Shown piece by piece: positions 1 through 11,620 of a stretch of DNA of 64,000 nucleotides. Positions within the stretch are counted from its first letter, which is position 1. Every line of letters starts with the position of its first letter. The DNA comes from Cylicocyclus nassatus (Eukaryota > Nematoda > Chromadorea > Rhabditida > Strongylidae). The stretch covers positions 23,960,653-24,024,652 of the forward strand of contig CATQJL010000001.1 of NCBI GenBank assembly GCA_958299035.1, read 5' to 3'. The notes under the pieces were generated by a model, which worked only from the letters and a program-made list of their open reading frames with translations, ran no database searches and was not told the origin of the DNA. A program made the translations under genes and the position numbers.

Positions 1-1390
1 TTCCGCGAATCCACGCGAATCACGCGAATTACGCAGCGCCATAACTTCTCACGGAATGAGTGTATTCTGAATCCGAAAGCAGCATTGTGTTGCTCATCAA
101 GGCGAATCTTTCGTTATACAGCATGCCTTTGATTGATTTTAGTATTCTTGAATCTTTCTGCGGACGTATCTTCGCAAAAGTGTAAAGTGACGCACATTTC
201 CCCTAGGAGGCTTTAGTAAGGACGATTAGATAATACTTATTTTATAGATTATGGATTGCTATAAAATATCCGCAGGCTTCTTTCCAAAGGAGATAGAAGG
301 GCTGGTGAATTGTGGAATCTTGTCGTTCCAAATTCTACTAACCCTAGAATACGAAGCTATCTTGCTAAACAGAAGTGAGTTTCGTAATTAGCAGGTCAGA
401 TAACTTCTACGAGCGAGTCTTCTAGCAAGTTCAGGCTTTTTACATTTTTTCTCTTTTACGCTGCGAAGTCTGCCGATGGGTTCCGTCTAAAATATCGGAA
501 ACGCTGTTAACGAAAATAGCGGTTTTTGAGCAACACAGGGTCGTCTTGCAGAGATATCGTGAGGTAACTGTAACTGAGTCATAGTTGTAAACTTCTCTGC
601 CACTTTTCGCGTATCTGTCAAAGTACTTGCCTGTTTGCTTATATTATATATGTTGAAGTAGTATGAAGCCTTCCATCTCTTTTGGAAAGAAGTTTACGGA
701 TACTTTATAGCTGTCCACTAACTACAGAAAAGTACAATCGAATTGTCCTTACTGGAGTCTACTAGGGGCAATGTGCGCTACTTTACAGCTTTGCAAACAT
801 TCAGCATACTGAAATCGGAATTTTATGGCATCGTGTGTACTGAAAGGTTCGCCTTGATGAGTTGAGTACAATGCTTTTTTTGATTCAGAATACATTTATT
901 TTGAAGAAAGTTACGATGGACAGAATTAGGGAGCGCGTAATTTTTCCAGAATTCACCAACGCTTATATTCTTTTTCAAAAAAAAAGTCTGCGGTTACACT
1001 TTCGCGCGCTATAATCTACAAGAACAGCACTGTCGAATAGTACTTACTGGTATTTTTCATGTCGGATAGGCGCTGCATACATCTTTGCAAACGGACCTTC
1101 GTAGAAGAATTTGCGAAATTTAGAAACGGAAAATTGAGGACATGTGTACATCAGAAAATTCGCCTTGACGAGCTGAACATGCTGCTTTCGTATTCAGAAC
1201 ATGTTCATCCCGAAGGAAGAGATGGCACTGCGTAGTTTGCGTGATTCACGTGGATTCCGCAGAATCCCTTGAATGTCTCGGTACTTCCGAAATGTCGCAG
1301 AATTCCCGGAACTCAGATAGCTTCATGGAAATTTCGCACATTCTGGGAGTGTATTGTAATAGCATGCTGAGCTAATGAGGAATCCGTGCT
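1..1390. repeat. Long-inverted-repeat family, copy A (cut by window start)
   Basis: Positions 1-300 and about 670-920 are inverted copies of each other. For example, the block around GGCGAATCTTTCGTTATACA near 100 returns as its reverse complement near 850, and CCAAAGGAGATAGAAGG at 285 returns inverted near 675. Positions 905-1,390 continue into the outer arm segment that is also seen at 35,690-35,960. The middle contains GAGGTAACTGTAACTGAGTC at about 561, the same target in which the BEL element inserted in copy C. No credible ORF is present. The copy lacks the central part present in copies B, C and D. Confidence 0.75.
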
Positions 1391-1591
1391 TGAAATTTTT
1401 TGCGCTGCAGATTAAAAAATTATAACCCACCTCACTTCGCTCATCAACATCAATGTATGCGGAGACCTCTGGCAGAGGCTCTTTGCGCTCCGTTGATGGA
1501 GGGCCAGCAACGGAGGACTCTTAAGGAGACGATTAGGTAAAAAGGGTCAGGTCGCCACTGATGACTAATTACTAACCTCGCTCTGCTTAAA

Positions 1592-2031
1592 GGAATGGTC
1601 AGAAGTCGAAGTGGACAAACCAAACAAGATGTGTATCATTCGATGCAGTATAAAACGCTGACTTTAAATCTGTCTTTCTTATCTGCTTATCGCTTCTGTG
1701 GACGAAGCTACAAGCGGTTTTATTGTGAAAAAATCATACATAAAAACAGCGAGATCGAACACATTGTTGTACTTTTAGCTCAGCTTTTGGCTTTAAAAAT
1801 TTGAAATAAGCTAGCTGCATGTTTTGGCCTAGCATTAAGGCGAACACGGCTCTGTACGGCTAAATTTGCAATCTCACGCATAATTTCTTGGCAAAATGGT
1901 CTTTGATGGCTTATAGCTTCGTCCAGAAAGCGATAAGCAGGTAGAGAAGACAGATTCAGAGTCAGCGCTTCATGCTGCATTCAATGGTATGCCGCTTGTT
2001 TAATTGGCCACTTCGACTTCTGACCATTTCC
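1592..2031. mobile_element. Fold-back MITE, about 440 bp
   Basis: The two halves are inverted copies. GGAATGGTCAGAAGTCGAAG starts at 1,592 and its near reverse complement ends at 2,031. The arms pair through the GCTTATCGCTTCTGTGGACGAAGC region (about 1,687 against about 1,935). It has no coding potential of its own, and the two short ORFs in it are translations of the arms. The superfamily is not identified, because no clear target duplication is visible. Confidence 0.6.
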
Positions 2032-2040
2032 TTGTTGGAT

Positions 2041-2560
2041 ACTAACCCACGCTGTCAGTAATCTAATCAGTGATCTACTAACCCACTCTATTGAAAACGT
2101 AAAGTTTTAAGAAGGAGGAAAATTAGAAGTTGATCAGATTGAAGAGAACTTTGTGCAAAATCCAGCACTAAAGTTACAGAGCGAAAGACTCTTCTAGCAA
2201 TTATGGGACAAACATGTGCATATGAAGTGAGGATGAAAAAAAGATAGGAAGAACAAGGCTAAAGAAAACAGACGGCATTCAGAGCATACTCAAAAATACT
2301 AAATCAGAGCATCTCAAAAATACTGAATTTTTCCCCTTCGAAATTTGCAAAATTCATAACATTGCAAGTTCAAAAGGCTCTTTAGTGTATACTATTCTAG
2401 AGCTAGAGAAGAAGACGTGTAAGAAGACGTTCAGTAAGAGCATTATACTGTGAAATTGTAAAGAAGCACTACACACAACACCAACACTCATAAATTTTTT
2501 TAGTATGCAACAGCCGTAATTTCTAACTACTTCAATACAATACGCCCACAGAACAATTGT
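2041..2560. repeat. Spacer block shared with 35,961-36,470
   Basis: The stretch around AAAGTTTTAAGAAGGAGGAA (2,100) to AGAGCATACTCAAAAATACT (2,280), and on to GCATTATACTGTGAAATTG (2,440), reappears in the same orientation at 36,030-36,370 with scattered differences. In both places it lies between two hairpin copies (A-B here, C-D there). No gene is seen. Confidence 0.7.
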
Positions 2561-4720
2561 GCAAAATTTTCGTGAATTTTGCGACATCCCAGAATTTGCG
2601 AAATTCCGGAACTTTCGCGAATCACGCAAAACACGTAGCGCCATAACTTCCCTTAAAAAGTATGTTCAAGTTCATACTTTTTGAATCGGGAAGCCTCATT
2701 TTGTCCATTCGTTAAGGCGAATCTTTATATACAGCATGTCCGATGATCCGTTTCCACTTTTCTTAAACTCTCCTACGGAAGTACTTTCAAGTATGTAACG
2801 CGCCTTAAGAAAGCAGAAGTACTATTTGATAGTACTGTTCTTGTAGGATTACAGTGCACAAAAGCAGCCAAGAATTTCTTTCCAAAAGAGATAAAAGCGT
2901 GGTGGTAACTTCCTCCGGAATATATACTGAACCTTGAAATTCCGGTTTCAATATTCTTGACTCTTTCTGCAAACCTCTCTTCGCAAAGGTGTAAAGTGGG
3001 GCACATTGCTTTTAGTAGGCTCCCGTGAGGACGATTCCATAGAACTTTTTCTATAGATTATAAATTGCTATAAAGCATCTTCAGACTTCTTTCCAAAGGA
3101 GATAGAAGGGCTTTTGAATTGTGGAAAAATCTTGTAGTTCCGGATTCTACTTACCATAACCTTGAAGTATGAAGCTATCTTGTTAAAGGCAGTGTCCAGA
3201 CAAATCTGGGCATATGGAATTTTGCCTCAAAACTGTCGAGAAGTCTCTAGCTAAGACACTGCTCAAAGCGCAGCACAAATAATTCATTCACGACTGAGTC
3301 CTTCCACAAACACTCCGCTGCTGCGCTGTAACCGTAACACTTATGATTGGTCCCAGCGCGAACGTAGTGTTAAAGTGAGCGAAGTCGTTTTTGGGTTACG
3401 GTCACGGCGCAGGCGCAGGGTTATCGGGAACGGATTTCTCAGCCGTGATCGAACAATTTGCGCTGCCCCTTGGGCAGTGCCTCAATTAGGACCCCCTCAT
3501 TAATTTACAGGCGAAAGAGCTATGCGACCAGATTTGCCTGACACTCCTTTAAGCATTTGTGATTTTCGCAATCAGCAGGTCAGATAACCTCTATAAGCAA
3601 GTTTTCCAAGATGGATGTTCGGGTTATTTTATTTATTTTGTTTTACGCTCTGAAGCTCGTTGATGGATTTCGGTCAGAATGTTGATAATATAATTGTAAG
3701 AGACTTTGCTCATAAGGGATTTCGGACACGCTGTTTACAAAATCGTGGTCTCTGAGGAGAACATGATCTTTCCGCCATATGCTGAGGTAAACATAACTGA
3801 GTCACGAAAGTTCGTGAATACGCCTGCCATCTCGCGTATCTATCAAATACTTGCCTGCTTGCTTTTATAGATCAAAGTTACCAGTGTCTGAGTCTCCAGT
3901 CTATAAAAATCACCGAGTCACGTGTCTACGAAAGCACGTCCTCAAGAATTTCGCCCAAAACGTGAAGATCACATACTTCGTCGAAATGTTTTATAACCCG
4001 CTGATCAAATCTATTCACATCGCTTAATGGATCTTCCTGTGTTGGGTTTGATAGTTAGATAGATCTGAGTTACAGCTACGAAAAAAAATGTTTTGATTTT
4101 CAATTAAAGCTGAAGCACACGCAATTGCCTTTGATACAGCGGGGCCCTTCAGGCAAAGCGAACATAATATCTGCAGTCAGAATGTCATACAACCAATCAC
4201 GGTGGAATTCGACGAAGTATGCGATATTTACATTTTAGGCAAAATTCATGACGACGTGTTTTCGTAGACTCGTAACTCAGCAATTTTTTTTATTCAAGCT
4301 CCAGAGATGGCCATTCCATGGCACTGTTTCTAGTAGCTTGACCTATAAAAGCAAGGGGCAAGCTCTTTGAGAGTTGCGCGAGAAGTGCAGGCGATTTACG
4401 AACTTTTGTGACTCAGTTACAGTTTACCTCAGAATATGTCTGCAGAAAAATGTATTCCTCAGAGATTCCTCACGATTCTGTAAACAGCGTGTCCGAAAAC
4501 CCTTATAAGCAAAGTTCCTTACAATCTAAGATCATCAACATTTTGACTAAAATCCATCGGCGAGTTTTAGAGCGTAGAGGTCCGCAGAAAGAGTCAAGAA
4601 TACTGGAATCGAAACATATTCAGAAATCGGAACATATTCGGAAATCAGAATATATTTATTCCGAAGGAGATTATCACCAACGCTTTTATATTTCAAAAAG
4701 CTTTATGGATACCTCAGATT
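2561..4720. repeat. Long-inverted-repeat family, copy B
   Basis: The left arm (2,561 to about 4,080) pairs with the right arm (about 4,090-4,720). CGAAGTATGCGATATTTACATT at 4,215 is the inverse of the stretch near 3,970, and GTGACTCAGTTACAGTTTACC at 4,411 is the inverse of the stretch near 3,785. The right arm stops near 4,700-4,720, where a LINE fragment begins, so the outer right arm is missing. A TTAA-flanked MITE sits in the left arm at 3,187-3,548. It matches copy D at 36,471-39,930. No real gene is seen. Confidence 0.75.
3187..3548. mobile_element. TTAA-target MITE (Kolobok/piggyBac-type), 362 bp
   Basis: TTAA at 3,183-3,186 and TTAA at 3,549-3,552 flank inverted ends: AGGCAGTGTCCAGACAAATC on the left, and on the right the reverse of ...CCAGATTTGCCTGACACTCCT. 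Copies A and C of the surrounding repeat run straight through this point (CTTGCTAAACAGAAG near 371), so the block is an insertion. A relative with the same AGGCAGTGTCC end and TTAA flanks lies at 37,688-38,156. It has no transposase and is therefore non-autonomous. TTAA targets fit Kolobok or piggyBac; which of the two is undecided. Confidence 0.75.
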
Positions 4721-4724
4721 CAAG

Positions 4725-6430
4725 ATGAAAGGTCAACAAAAAATCTCTAATTTGATAGATGAGCAGGACAACGTTCTCATAGGTGACAGAGAGAAAGCAG
4801 AAGCGCTAGGAAAATTTTTTGCCTGCTATTTCACCGAAAAAGAACCGATTCATGAAGGAACATACTACCACCTTACTACTCGCACATCGCCTTGCTGCCC
4901 AGATCTGTTCATTGATCTTACAAAAGTTTACGACATCTTGAAAAACTCAAAGCCACAACGACCGCAGCTTATGACAGTATTCCTCAAATTGTGTAAGATG
5001 CGCTGGTGCTTTGGCCTTCCCTCTGTCTATTATTTTCAATGCCTCTCTTTCTGTGGGTATAGTGCCTGCCATTTGGAAGGAGGCATTAGTAACAGCTATT
5101 CCTAAACGAGAGCATAGTAGTGCCTTCTCCAATTTTCGCCCGATCAGCATAACCGCAACATACGGAAAAATACTCGAAAAGATTATAAAAAACGTCCTGT
5201 TTGAATGGTTGCAAGACAACGATATTTTGCCGGCAGCCCAAATGGGCTTCCTCCCTGGAAGGTCCACTACTGCATTAATCACGAATTCCGTTTTTGATTG
5301 GATAAGTGCTTTGAACGTTGGCAAATCTGTTGATGTTATATTCTTTGATTTATCCAAGGCATTTGACAGAGTTGACCATCTTAAACTACTATCCAAACTT
5401 GAAAATTCCGGAATCCGCGGACAACTGCTATCTTGGTTTGGGTCTTACCTACATGAGAGAGGTATGACGGTTGGTGTAGGGACCAGTTCTCAAGCAGATT
5501 CCATGCAACAGTGGATTACCCCAGGGCGGCATACTTTCGCCTCTCCTTTTCCTCAAGTACACAGCGGATTTACCATCCTAGCAAACTCATCCCAACATCA
5601 AGGTGCAAATTTTTGCAGATGACATAAAGATTTATTTTTGCTAAACTGATGAGCAACAACTTGAAGCACATGAAGCCATTAATTCATCTATACAACAAAT
5701 GATAGCATGGTCTAAAACTTGGAAGTTTCTTGTTAATGCTTTGAAATCAAAAGTGAGTACCTTACCATACCATGCCTATACATGTGAGTGTGTTGATTTA
5801 GAATTATGCAGTTTTGCTAGGGACTTAGGGATTTTGTCGATAACCAACTAAACCTTTCTCTTCACTCTAATTCGGTCTTAAAAAAAGCGCTGGGCGTACT
5901 TTTTGTTTTATTCCGAAGTATTCACAACGATGATGCAGGGCTTTTTGTGAGGCTATATAAAAGTATGTTTTGCCACTTTTAGAATACGCAACCCCTGTTT
6001 GGAATCCATTCAAAAAAAGGACATCGAGGAGCTAGAAAGAGTACAAAGGGTGTTTACTAAAGTCGTTTTCTATAGATGCTATCCCAAAAGCGATTATCCT
6101 CAATCGCTACCAGCGTACAGATCGAGATTATCTGCTTTGGGATTGCGTACCGAAGAATATGTAATGACCTGATATTTTGTTTCCGTGTCATAAGAATTGA
6201 AACGCGATTAAAACCAAGTAGATATTGGGTCTTTAGGCCTTGTGGGATGCGAACTGGAGGGCTCTGTTTGAGTTGCCGTAAATTGGAAAGCAGAGTCCTT
6301 TCTAAAGCTTTTAACTCCTCTGTGTGCCGAACGGCTAGATGGCTGTCTCCTCCTAAGAAAATAACTACTTGTACGAGCTTTGCGGATTTCCGCAAGAGAC
6401 TAGCCACGACTAAGTTTTGCAATCATTGAA
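4725..6430 (+). pseudogene. Degenerate CR1/Jockey-like LINE reverse transcriptase
   Basis: This is a non-LTR retrotransposon pol fragment broken across frames. The start (4,725-5,105) has SNLIDEQDNVLIGDREKAEALGKFF-type sequence typical of the linker before RT. The frame then changes near 5,010. The piece 5,011-5,622 contains NFRPISI, GFLPGRST and the RT motif A region FFDLSKAFDRVDH. The LPQGG motif of RT is in another frame at about 5,518. The active-site FADDIKIY is read at about 5,610-5,633. Later pieces show a FARDLGIL-like stretch (about 5,815), a LEYATPVWNP-like stretch (about 5,980) and the terminal SFADFRKRL (about 6,378). The 5' endonuclease is absent, so the copy is 5'-truncated. At least three frameshifts and several stops make it inactive. 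It directly abuts and replaces the outer right arm of copy B. Subfamily assignment is by motif style only. Confidence 0.85.
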
Positions 6431-6790
6431 TATCGCTGATGTTACCTAAAAATTTACGCACCCGTGTGACTCAGACTAGTACCTTTTTTTCACCCAAATG
6501 GTAAATCAAATACATAATGCTCTGATTGATTTTTGTACCTTTTTTATTTTGGGCGTGCGTGCTTTCCTCGCGTCGAGTAGCCGTTTGAGGAGATCAAAAA
6601 TTGGTGGAGACTCAAGAGGTGTGATTTTCTGAAAAAGTTGCGAAAGATTTATAATAAGTCATGATTATGAAGTTTTGGAATGTTTTTGAGTAAGCGGAAT
6701 TGAGCTTGATATTCAACGAAGATTTAAAGCGCTGAAATTTGAAGTGAGTTGAAATGAGTTAAAATTAATTTAAAATGAGTCCGACTTCCA

Positions 6791-7368
6791 CTCAGATAAT
6801 CGCCGGGGGCAGGCGGTCCGCAAACTCGCGCTTTTCTGCAGCGGTCAGCAGAAATTTGGGGCGTGGCCAAACCTTCAGCGGGCGGTACTTCCGCGTTCTG
6901 CCAGCGGGCAGCAATACAAAATTTTCTGCGAGCGCTCGTCAAATAATATCTTCCAGCGAGCGCTGGCCAAACTTTCAGCAAGCGCTCGGACTCTTTTTAG
7001 GTATTTTCGGGTGTACGTCGAGCGCAGATAAGACTCTGTGTGGCAGAGGTGTCACCGTTGGTTTAATTACTCAAGTTTGAGGTGCTTTCTCTCAGCGGAA
7101 AGTACCTGGGGGTTGCGCGGTCCTCCACAAAGGACCGTGCGGCCCTCGAAATTTTTGCATATTCTCGCGGAAAGTCCGCGAGAATGCGGTTACTGCGCCG
7201 CAGCTAATCCATAAAGAAACCGCGATTGTTCTTCAAGCATTCGTCTTTAATTTTGCCAACTTTCTTCCAAATTTCTGCAAGCGGGCCGCAAAAAATCAAC
7301 GAACTATTTTTTCCGGTGCGCGCTTGCTCAAAATTCGCATGAACGCCTGCCCCCGGCGATTATCTGAG
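6791..7368. mobile_element. GC-rich fold-back element with perfect 25-bp TIRs
   Basis: The ends are exact inverted copies over 25 bp, beginning CTCAGATAATCGCCGGGGGC at 6,791 and ending with the inverse at 7,344-7,368. The paralogous X copy at 40,870-40,905 reads through without it, which supports insertion. The inside has repeated AGCGCTCG/AGCGCTGG words and a small 11-bp-stem hairpin at 7,161-7,185. No transposase is present and the superfamily is not identified. It is clearly more GC-rich than the X sequence around it. Confidence 0.75.
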
Positions 7369-8254
7369 CAGGTGAGCTAGCCAAATTAGACGTAAATTTT
7401 GAGAATATTACCTATTGCTTTTTATTGTTTGAACTAACACCTATATCATTTTGCCGAGCATTAGACAATGATCTCAGACCTTTCTTTCTTTACTGTAGAA
7501 CACCTTTCAGAATGTCAGATTCGTCAAGCTGTGAATGGCATAAAATTGACTAAAAACCATGCAAAATCATTTATACGGATTTCCACGTGCTCTTTCCTTC
7601 CCTTGTAATCAATATACTTATATAACTTTGTTTTTGTCTTTTGCTGAACATCTTCTCACAAATTTTGTGCCACTTATAGCATGACAAATTTGGACATTGA
7701 AAAGCTCAAACTTTTATCGGAGAGATTCCACAGGATTTGAATGTATATTTATAATCAGCATTCAACGACGGTGTCATAGGTGTCATTTTGAAAGGTCATT
7801 TTGATAAAAATCTTCCAATGTTAGCTTCGACTTTCCAGTTAGTTCAACCCTAATTCTCGGAACCGAGATAAATCCGCCGTTTACAAAACGGCTATAAGAA
7901 GTGCATGACATATGAGAATGAAGAATACATTGAAGTGTTAGGTCACTCAAAAAATTCTGGCATAATAAACCTGTTCTGCACGGCAAAACTCAAGTTTTTA
8001 TGAGGGCTTTTGATTGGAGTATTTATAGTTTTGAGTAACGTTGAGAAAACAATTGTTACGAATTTTCTTAACTTGCCAAAGAAACACCACATTCAATTCA
8101 GACTGCATGTATGATGTCAGAGACTCTGCTTAGGCTAGTATGAATGTTTTTTGAGCTGTTGGTTCATTTTCTAATGCGAAATGTAGCTCTGAATAGCTCA
8201 AACTGCTCTCCATAGTTACTACCGGAATGATACAGTGATGACAAGGGATTGGTG

Positions 8255-8367
8255 ATTAAATTATAAAAATTAAAGAAATTAATTTTTAAAAAAATTTGAA
8301 AATTTAAAAAATTGAAATTTAAATTTGAAATTTAAAAAAATTAAATTAATTAATTAAATTATTAAAG
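8255..8367. repeat. AT-only low-complexity tract
   Basis: About 110 bases are almost wholly A and T, built from AAATT/AATTT words. It lies within repeat X. No coding or structured signal is seen. Confidence 0.8.
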
Positions 8368-9437
8368 CTATCAATTTATGTTGAACTCAGCCTTACAGAG
8401 TGTTGCCTAAAGGTCAGCAAAAGATTTTGTGAGAAGAAAGTTGTTAAGCAAGCGGTGCATAATCAACTTTATAACATTTGGTTTACCAAAGCAGCAGATT
8501 TGGGACTCCTAAAAGGAGCGTACTTTAGTCAAAGGCGGTCCCGGCAAGTTCGACTCGAGAATTTCTCTTAGCTTCCCACTGAATTTTGAAACGCAGCTTG
8601 GAAAGATTGAAAGTGTTATAAACGGAATCACTACGAATTTCTTATTTTGTGGACGGAAGCAAGTTTGATAGAGTTAAAATATAGTGTTGTTATGAGGTCG
8701 CTCTTTTCTTGCAGCAGCAAAATGGTGCTCTACCACTTAGGCAGGAGCTTTATCAGGATGGGCACGTATGAACTATATATAATACTTTTCAATCGTCATC
8801 GTCATACTTCTGCCTGAACGCTACTTTTAATGTCGAAAAAAGCTTGAAGAGCGTTTTTAGAGGAATTCTTCGGGTACTCGCATTTTGAAGGACATTCATA
8901 AAAAGCTGTATCTACCAACCACATAACTTTTTAAAATTAGGTTCGGAATCGGTATGTTTTTGCTGAAACTTATAAATCTTTTTTCTTAACAAAACACGTT
9001 TTCTCGCAATTGTGTCCAAGGAATGAGTCTGCGAGATAAGATCTTTAAAAATTTTTTTTGACAGCTTTTGTTGTTGTATGTTCTAATTGTGATGAGCAGA
9101 ACATTTGCTTTAAGGGCTGGGGGTAAATTACCCAATTTTATCGCCTCGCGATTCTTCCAAGAAAGCAAATTTTACGAGCTTATTGCATGCCGGACGATTT
9201 AATTTAAAAAATCTAGAGTCAGAGGGCTTTGTTCAAATTGTTATCTCTGGACTCTCTTGTCGTCAAGGAGCCGCGTAGATCTTTATAGAGACCCTAGAGG
9301 AATTTTTCTTTAGTTTTATGCAAGCAAATACGTTTACACAGAGAGCAGTTACGAATTTTTCTAAATCAAAGCGACAGAACTTCTGATTCAACCTATATAT
9401 GTTTTCGATTAATTCAAAACTGCCCACTTTCATTCTA

Positions 9438-10112
9438 CAGGGTGTCCCAAAAAATGTTAACACTGTTTGACCGTTAATAACTCCCTTGCTTTCAAGTCTT
9501 TTGCCGAGCTTTAGGCACCATTTTGTAGAGCGAGGATAAACTTAGATTCACAGTATCGAGCGAATCATCTAACGCTCCTCGTTACTGTAGAATTACGGTA
9601 GGAAATTCCAGCGTGTGGAACCGTCGTGAAATATGCCTTCTGACAAAATTTTTTTCAAAAAATCTGAAAAACGTGTACTAGGGCTTTCGCGCACGCTGAT
9701 TTTACTACACAACTTTTTACGAGTGTTTTCAGCTTTTTTGACGGTGTAATCACATTTCTGACACATGCTGGAAAGTCAGTTATTACACTTTACCTAGGAT
9801 GACTTTGAAAAGAAGTACCATGATGAAATAAAAATTTCATATCCGAAATCAGCGGCCTTCATTACCATAGTACAAGAGATTTTGGCTTGTTTGGCTCTGT
9901 TTCGAAGCAGAAAATGGGCTTTAATGGCCTAAAATCTATCAAATTTCCTAGCGTAATTCTACAGTAACGAGGAGAGTTAGATGATTCGCTCGATACTATA
10001 AATCTAAGTTTATCCTCGCTCTACAAAATGGTACCTAAAGCTCGGCGAAAGACTTGAAAGCAAGGGAGTTATTAACAATCAAACAGTGTTAACATTTTTT
10101 TGGGACACCCTT
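9438..10112. mobile_element. CAGGG-type Tc1/mariner-like MITE, 675 bp
   Basis: Inverted ends CAGGGTGTCCCAAAAAATG...TTTTTTTGGGACACCCT are flanked by TA (9,436-9,437 and 10,113-10,114). The arms pair far inward; for example ATTCGCTCGATACTATAAAT near 9,980 is the inverse of the stretch near 9,550. Three relatives lie in this window (36,864, 55,893 and 58,356). No transposase ORF is present. Assignment to Tc1/mariner rests on the TA target and terminal style. Confidence 0.85.
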
Positions 10113-10639
10113 TATTTATTAAATGAAACTTTTTTTGTATTTTGCTCATCAGATACATTGAGTGTTTTTCGAACTATGATGGGGTCAGATTTATTTTCAC
10201 ATTGATGTGGGAAGCTTGTTGTAGTCAGAAAAACATTGAATACCATGAGTTTTTACTTGTTTTTTACTGCAGTATGCTTCACTGAGTTTGTTAGTAGCAG
10301 TACGTTATGGTATGAGTAATATAGTACCATGTATCTCGATGTTGCGATGACAAACTTGATTCAAAATTTGATAATGAATCTAGAAGAATATTTGAGAACT
10401 TGCAATGTTTCACATATAATCTCATTTTTCGTAAACTATCAATTATTGAAAATTATCACTTTTTTAACAACACATTTACGCAGTGTTTTTGGAAACTGGT
10501 CGCTTGTTTTCTAGGTCATTTAGCGAAAAATCTTTTCAAAATTTACCAGAGACGATTTGAACTTAGTAGTTGATCTATTCGCATTGATATAAGGACACAA
10601 AGTAATCCAGCATGTCTCACTTAGGTGAACCTGGAGTAT

Positions 10640-11620
10640 GTCGGGTCTATTTCCTTCTTGCCAGTCGAACTGTTACCTCCTCATCAATCGTCCCACAATG
10701 AATTTTTTTGGACAAGAAATTATATGCTGATTGGAAAAAAGAGGAAAGTCCTCTTGGATGACTTCATTTTTTTAACATAAATATTGTTATAACTGAAAAC
10801 GTATTTTTTGTCAGAATGATTTTGGGACCACAGTATTTGTCCAGATGTAAACTTGGAGATTATATATAACAGATATGAAATAAACCTAGCATAATGATTC
10901 GCCGCTAACCATGAATTTAGGAAGAAGGTCATTCAAATGTTGCCAATCCTAGCAAGCACAATCCGAATAAATCCAAATTCAAACCCAAATCTTAGCGAAA
11001 ATCCAAAAACGTTGCATTTCAGAATAAACGTAGACATATGCTTTATGATCTCCTCTTTCTGATCAAGGAGAAATTTGTGCTTATCGAGTGCCTTTATGGA
11101 TAGTTGTGATGTTTGGGAGTATGCTCAAAATTCTTCTAGAAAGAGGAGGTCATAAGACTTACGCTCGTGACTGTTTTGATATCCGGAGTGAGGTTTCTCA
11201 ATTATTGAGCTCGCTCAAACACCAAATCTGAATAATTCTCTTCAGTTGCGTTTAGCTCTTACTCATGGCAAGGTACTACACAAAAGCTCACAATTTCTGC
11301 TTTCTAACAAAATTAAATTACCTTTGAAACTTTTGGTGGCCTTGCCTGAAAACTTTGATTTGAGTAACTGCTTATTGTTTCTAACTCTCGCTTGCACATA
11401 TTGATTCACGCCAGAGACAGCGGTCTAAACGGTATGTCACTTTGAAGCAAAATTGTCTCAAGAAAACCCATTAAGGCTAAGAGGGCTGTGGTTTTCCAAA
11501 AAATGCGAAATATTGCAATAAGTCATGATTATGAAGATTTTTGGAATGTTTTTGAGAAAGTGGGATTGAGCCCGAACTTCAACGAATGAATATGATGCGC
11601 TGAGATTTTAAAGTACTAAC
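10640..11620. repeat. Large dispersed repeat X, part b and start of next part a
   Basis: 10,640-10,850 matches 45,415-45,620 (CTTCTTGCCAGTC, CTCCTCAT, TATGTGCTGAT-like words). 10,850-11,470 matches about 40,010-40,700 (TGCTTTATGATCTCCT at 11,040 / 40,215). 11,470-11,620 repeats the beginning of part a (6,600-6,780). No gene is recognised; the short ORF at 10,720-10,932 is not supported. Confidence 0.65.

Larger units (their letters stand above)
6600..10560. repeat. Large dispersed repeat X, part a
   Basis: This non-coding block is paralogous to 40,700-43,090. Shared landmarks in the same order include AATAAGTCATGATTATGA (6,654 / 40,755), AATGAGTCCGACTT (6,773 / 40,868), AGCCAAATTAGAC (7,378 / 40,905) and CTCAATCGTCATCG-like sequence (8,790 / 42,255). 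Two elements are inserted in this copy only (6,791-7,368 and 9,438-10,112). The start of part a recurs at about 11,470-11,620. Short ORFs here have no recognisable domains. The stretch 6,431-6,600 just before it shows nothing I can name. Confidence 0.65.

Noticed and set aside
4408..4728. 106-codon ORF before the LINE
   Set aside because: It is a translation of the hairpin arm; the same words occur in the arm of copy D at 39,134-39,460.
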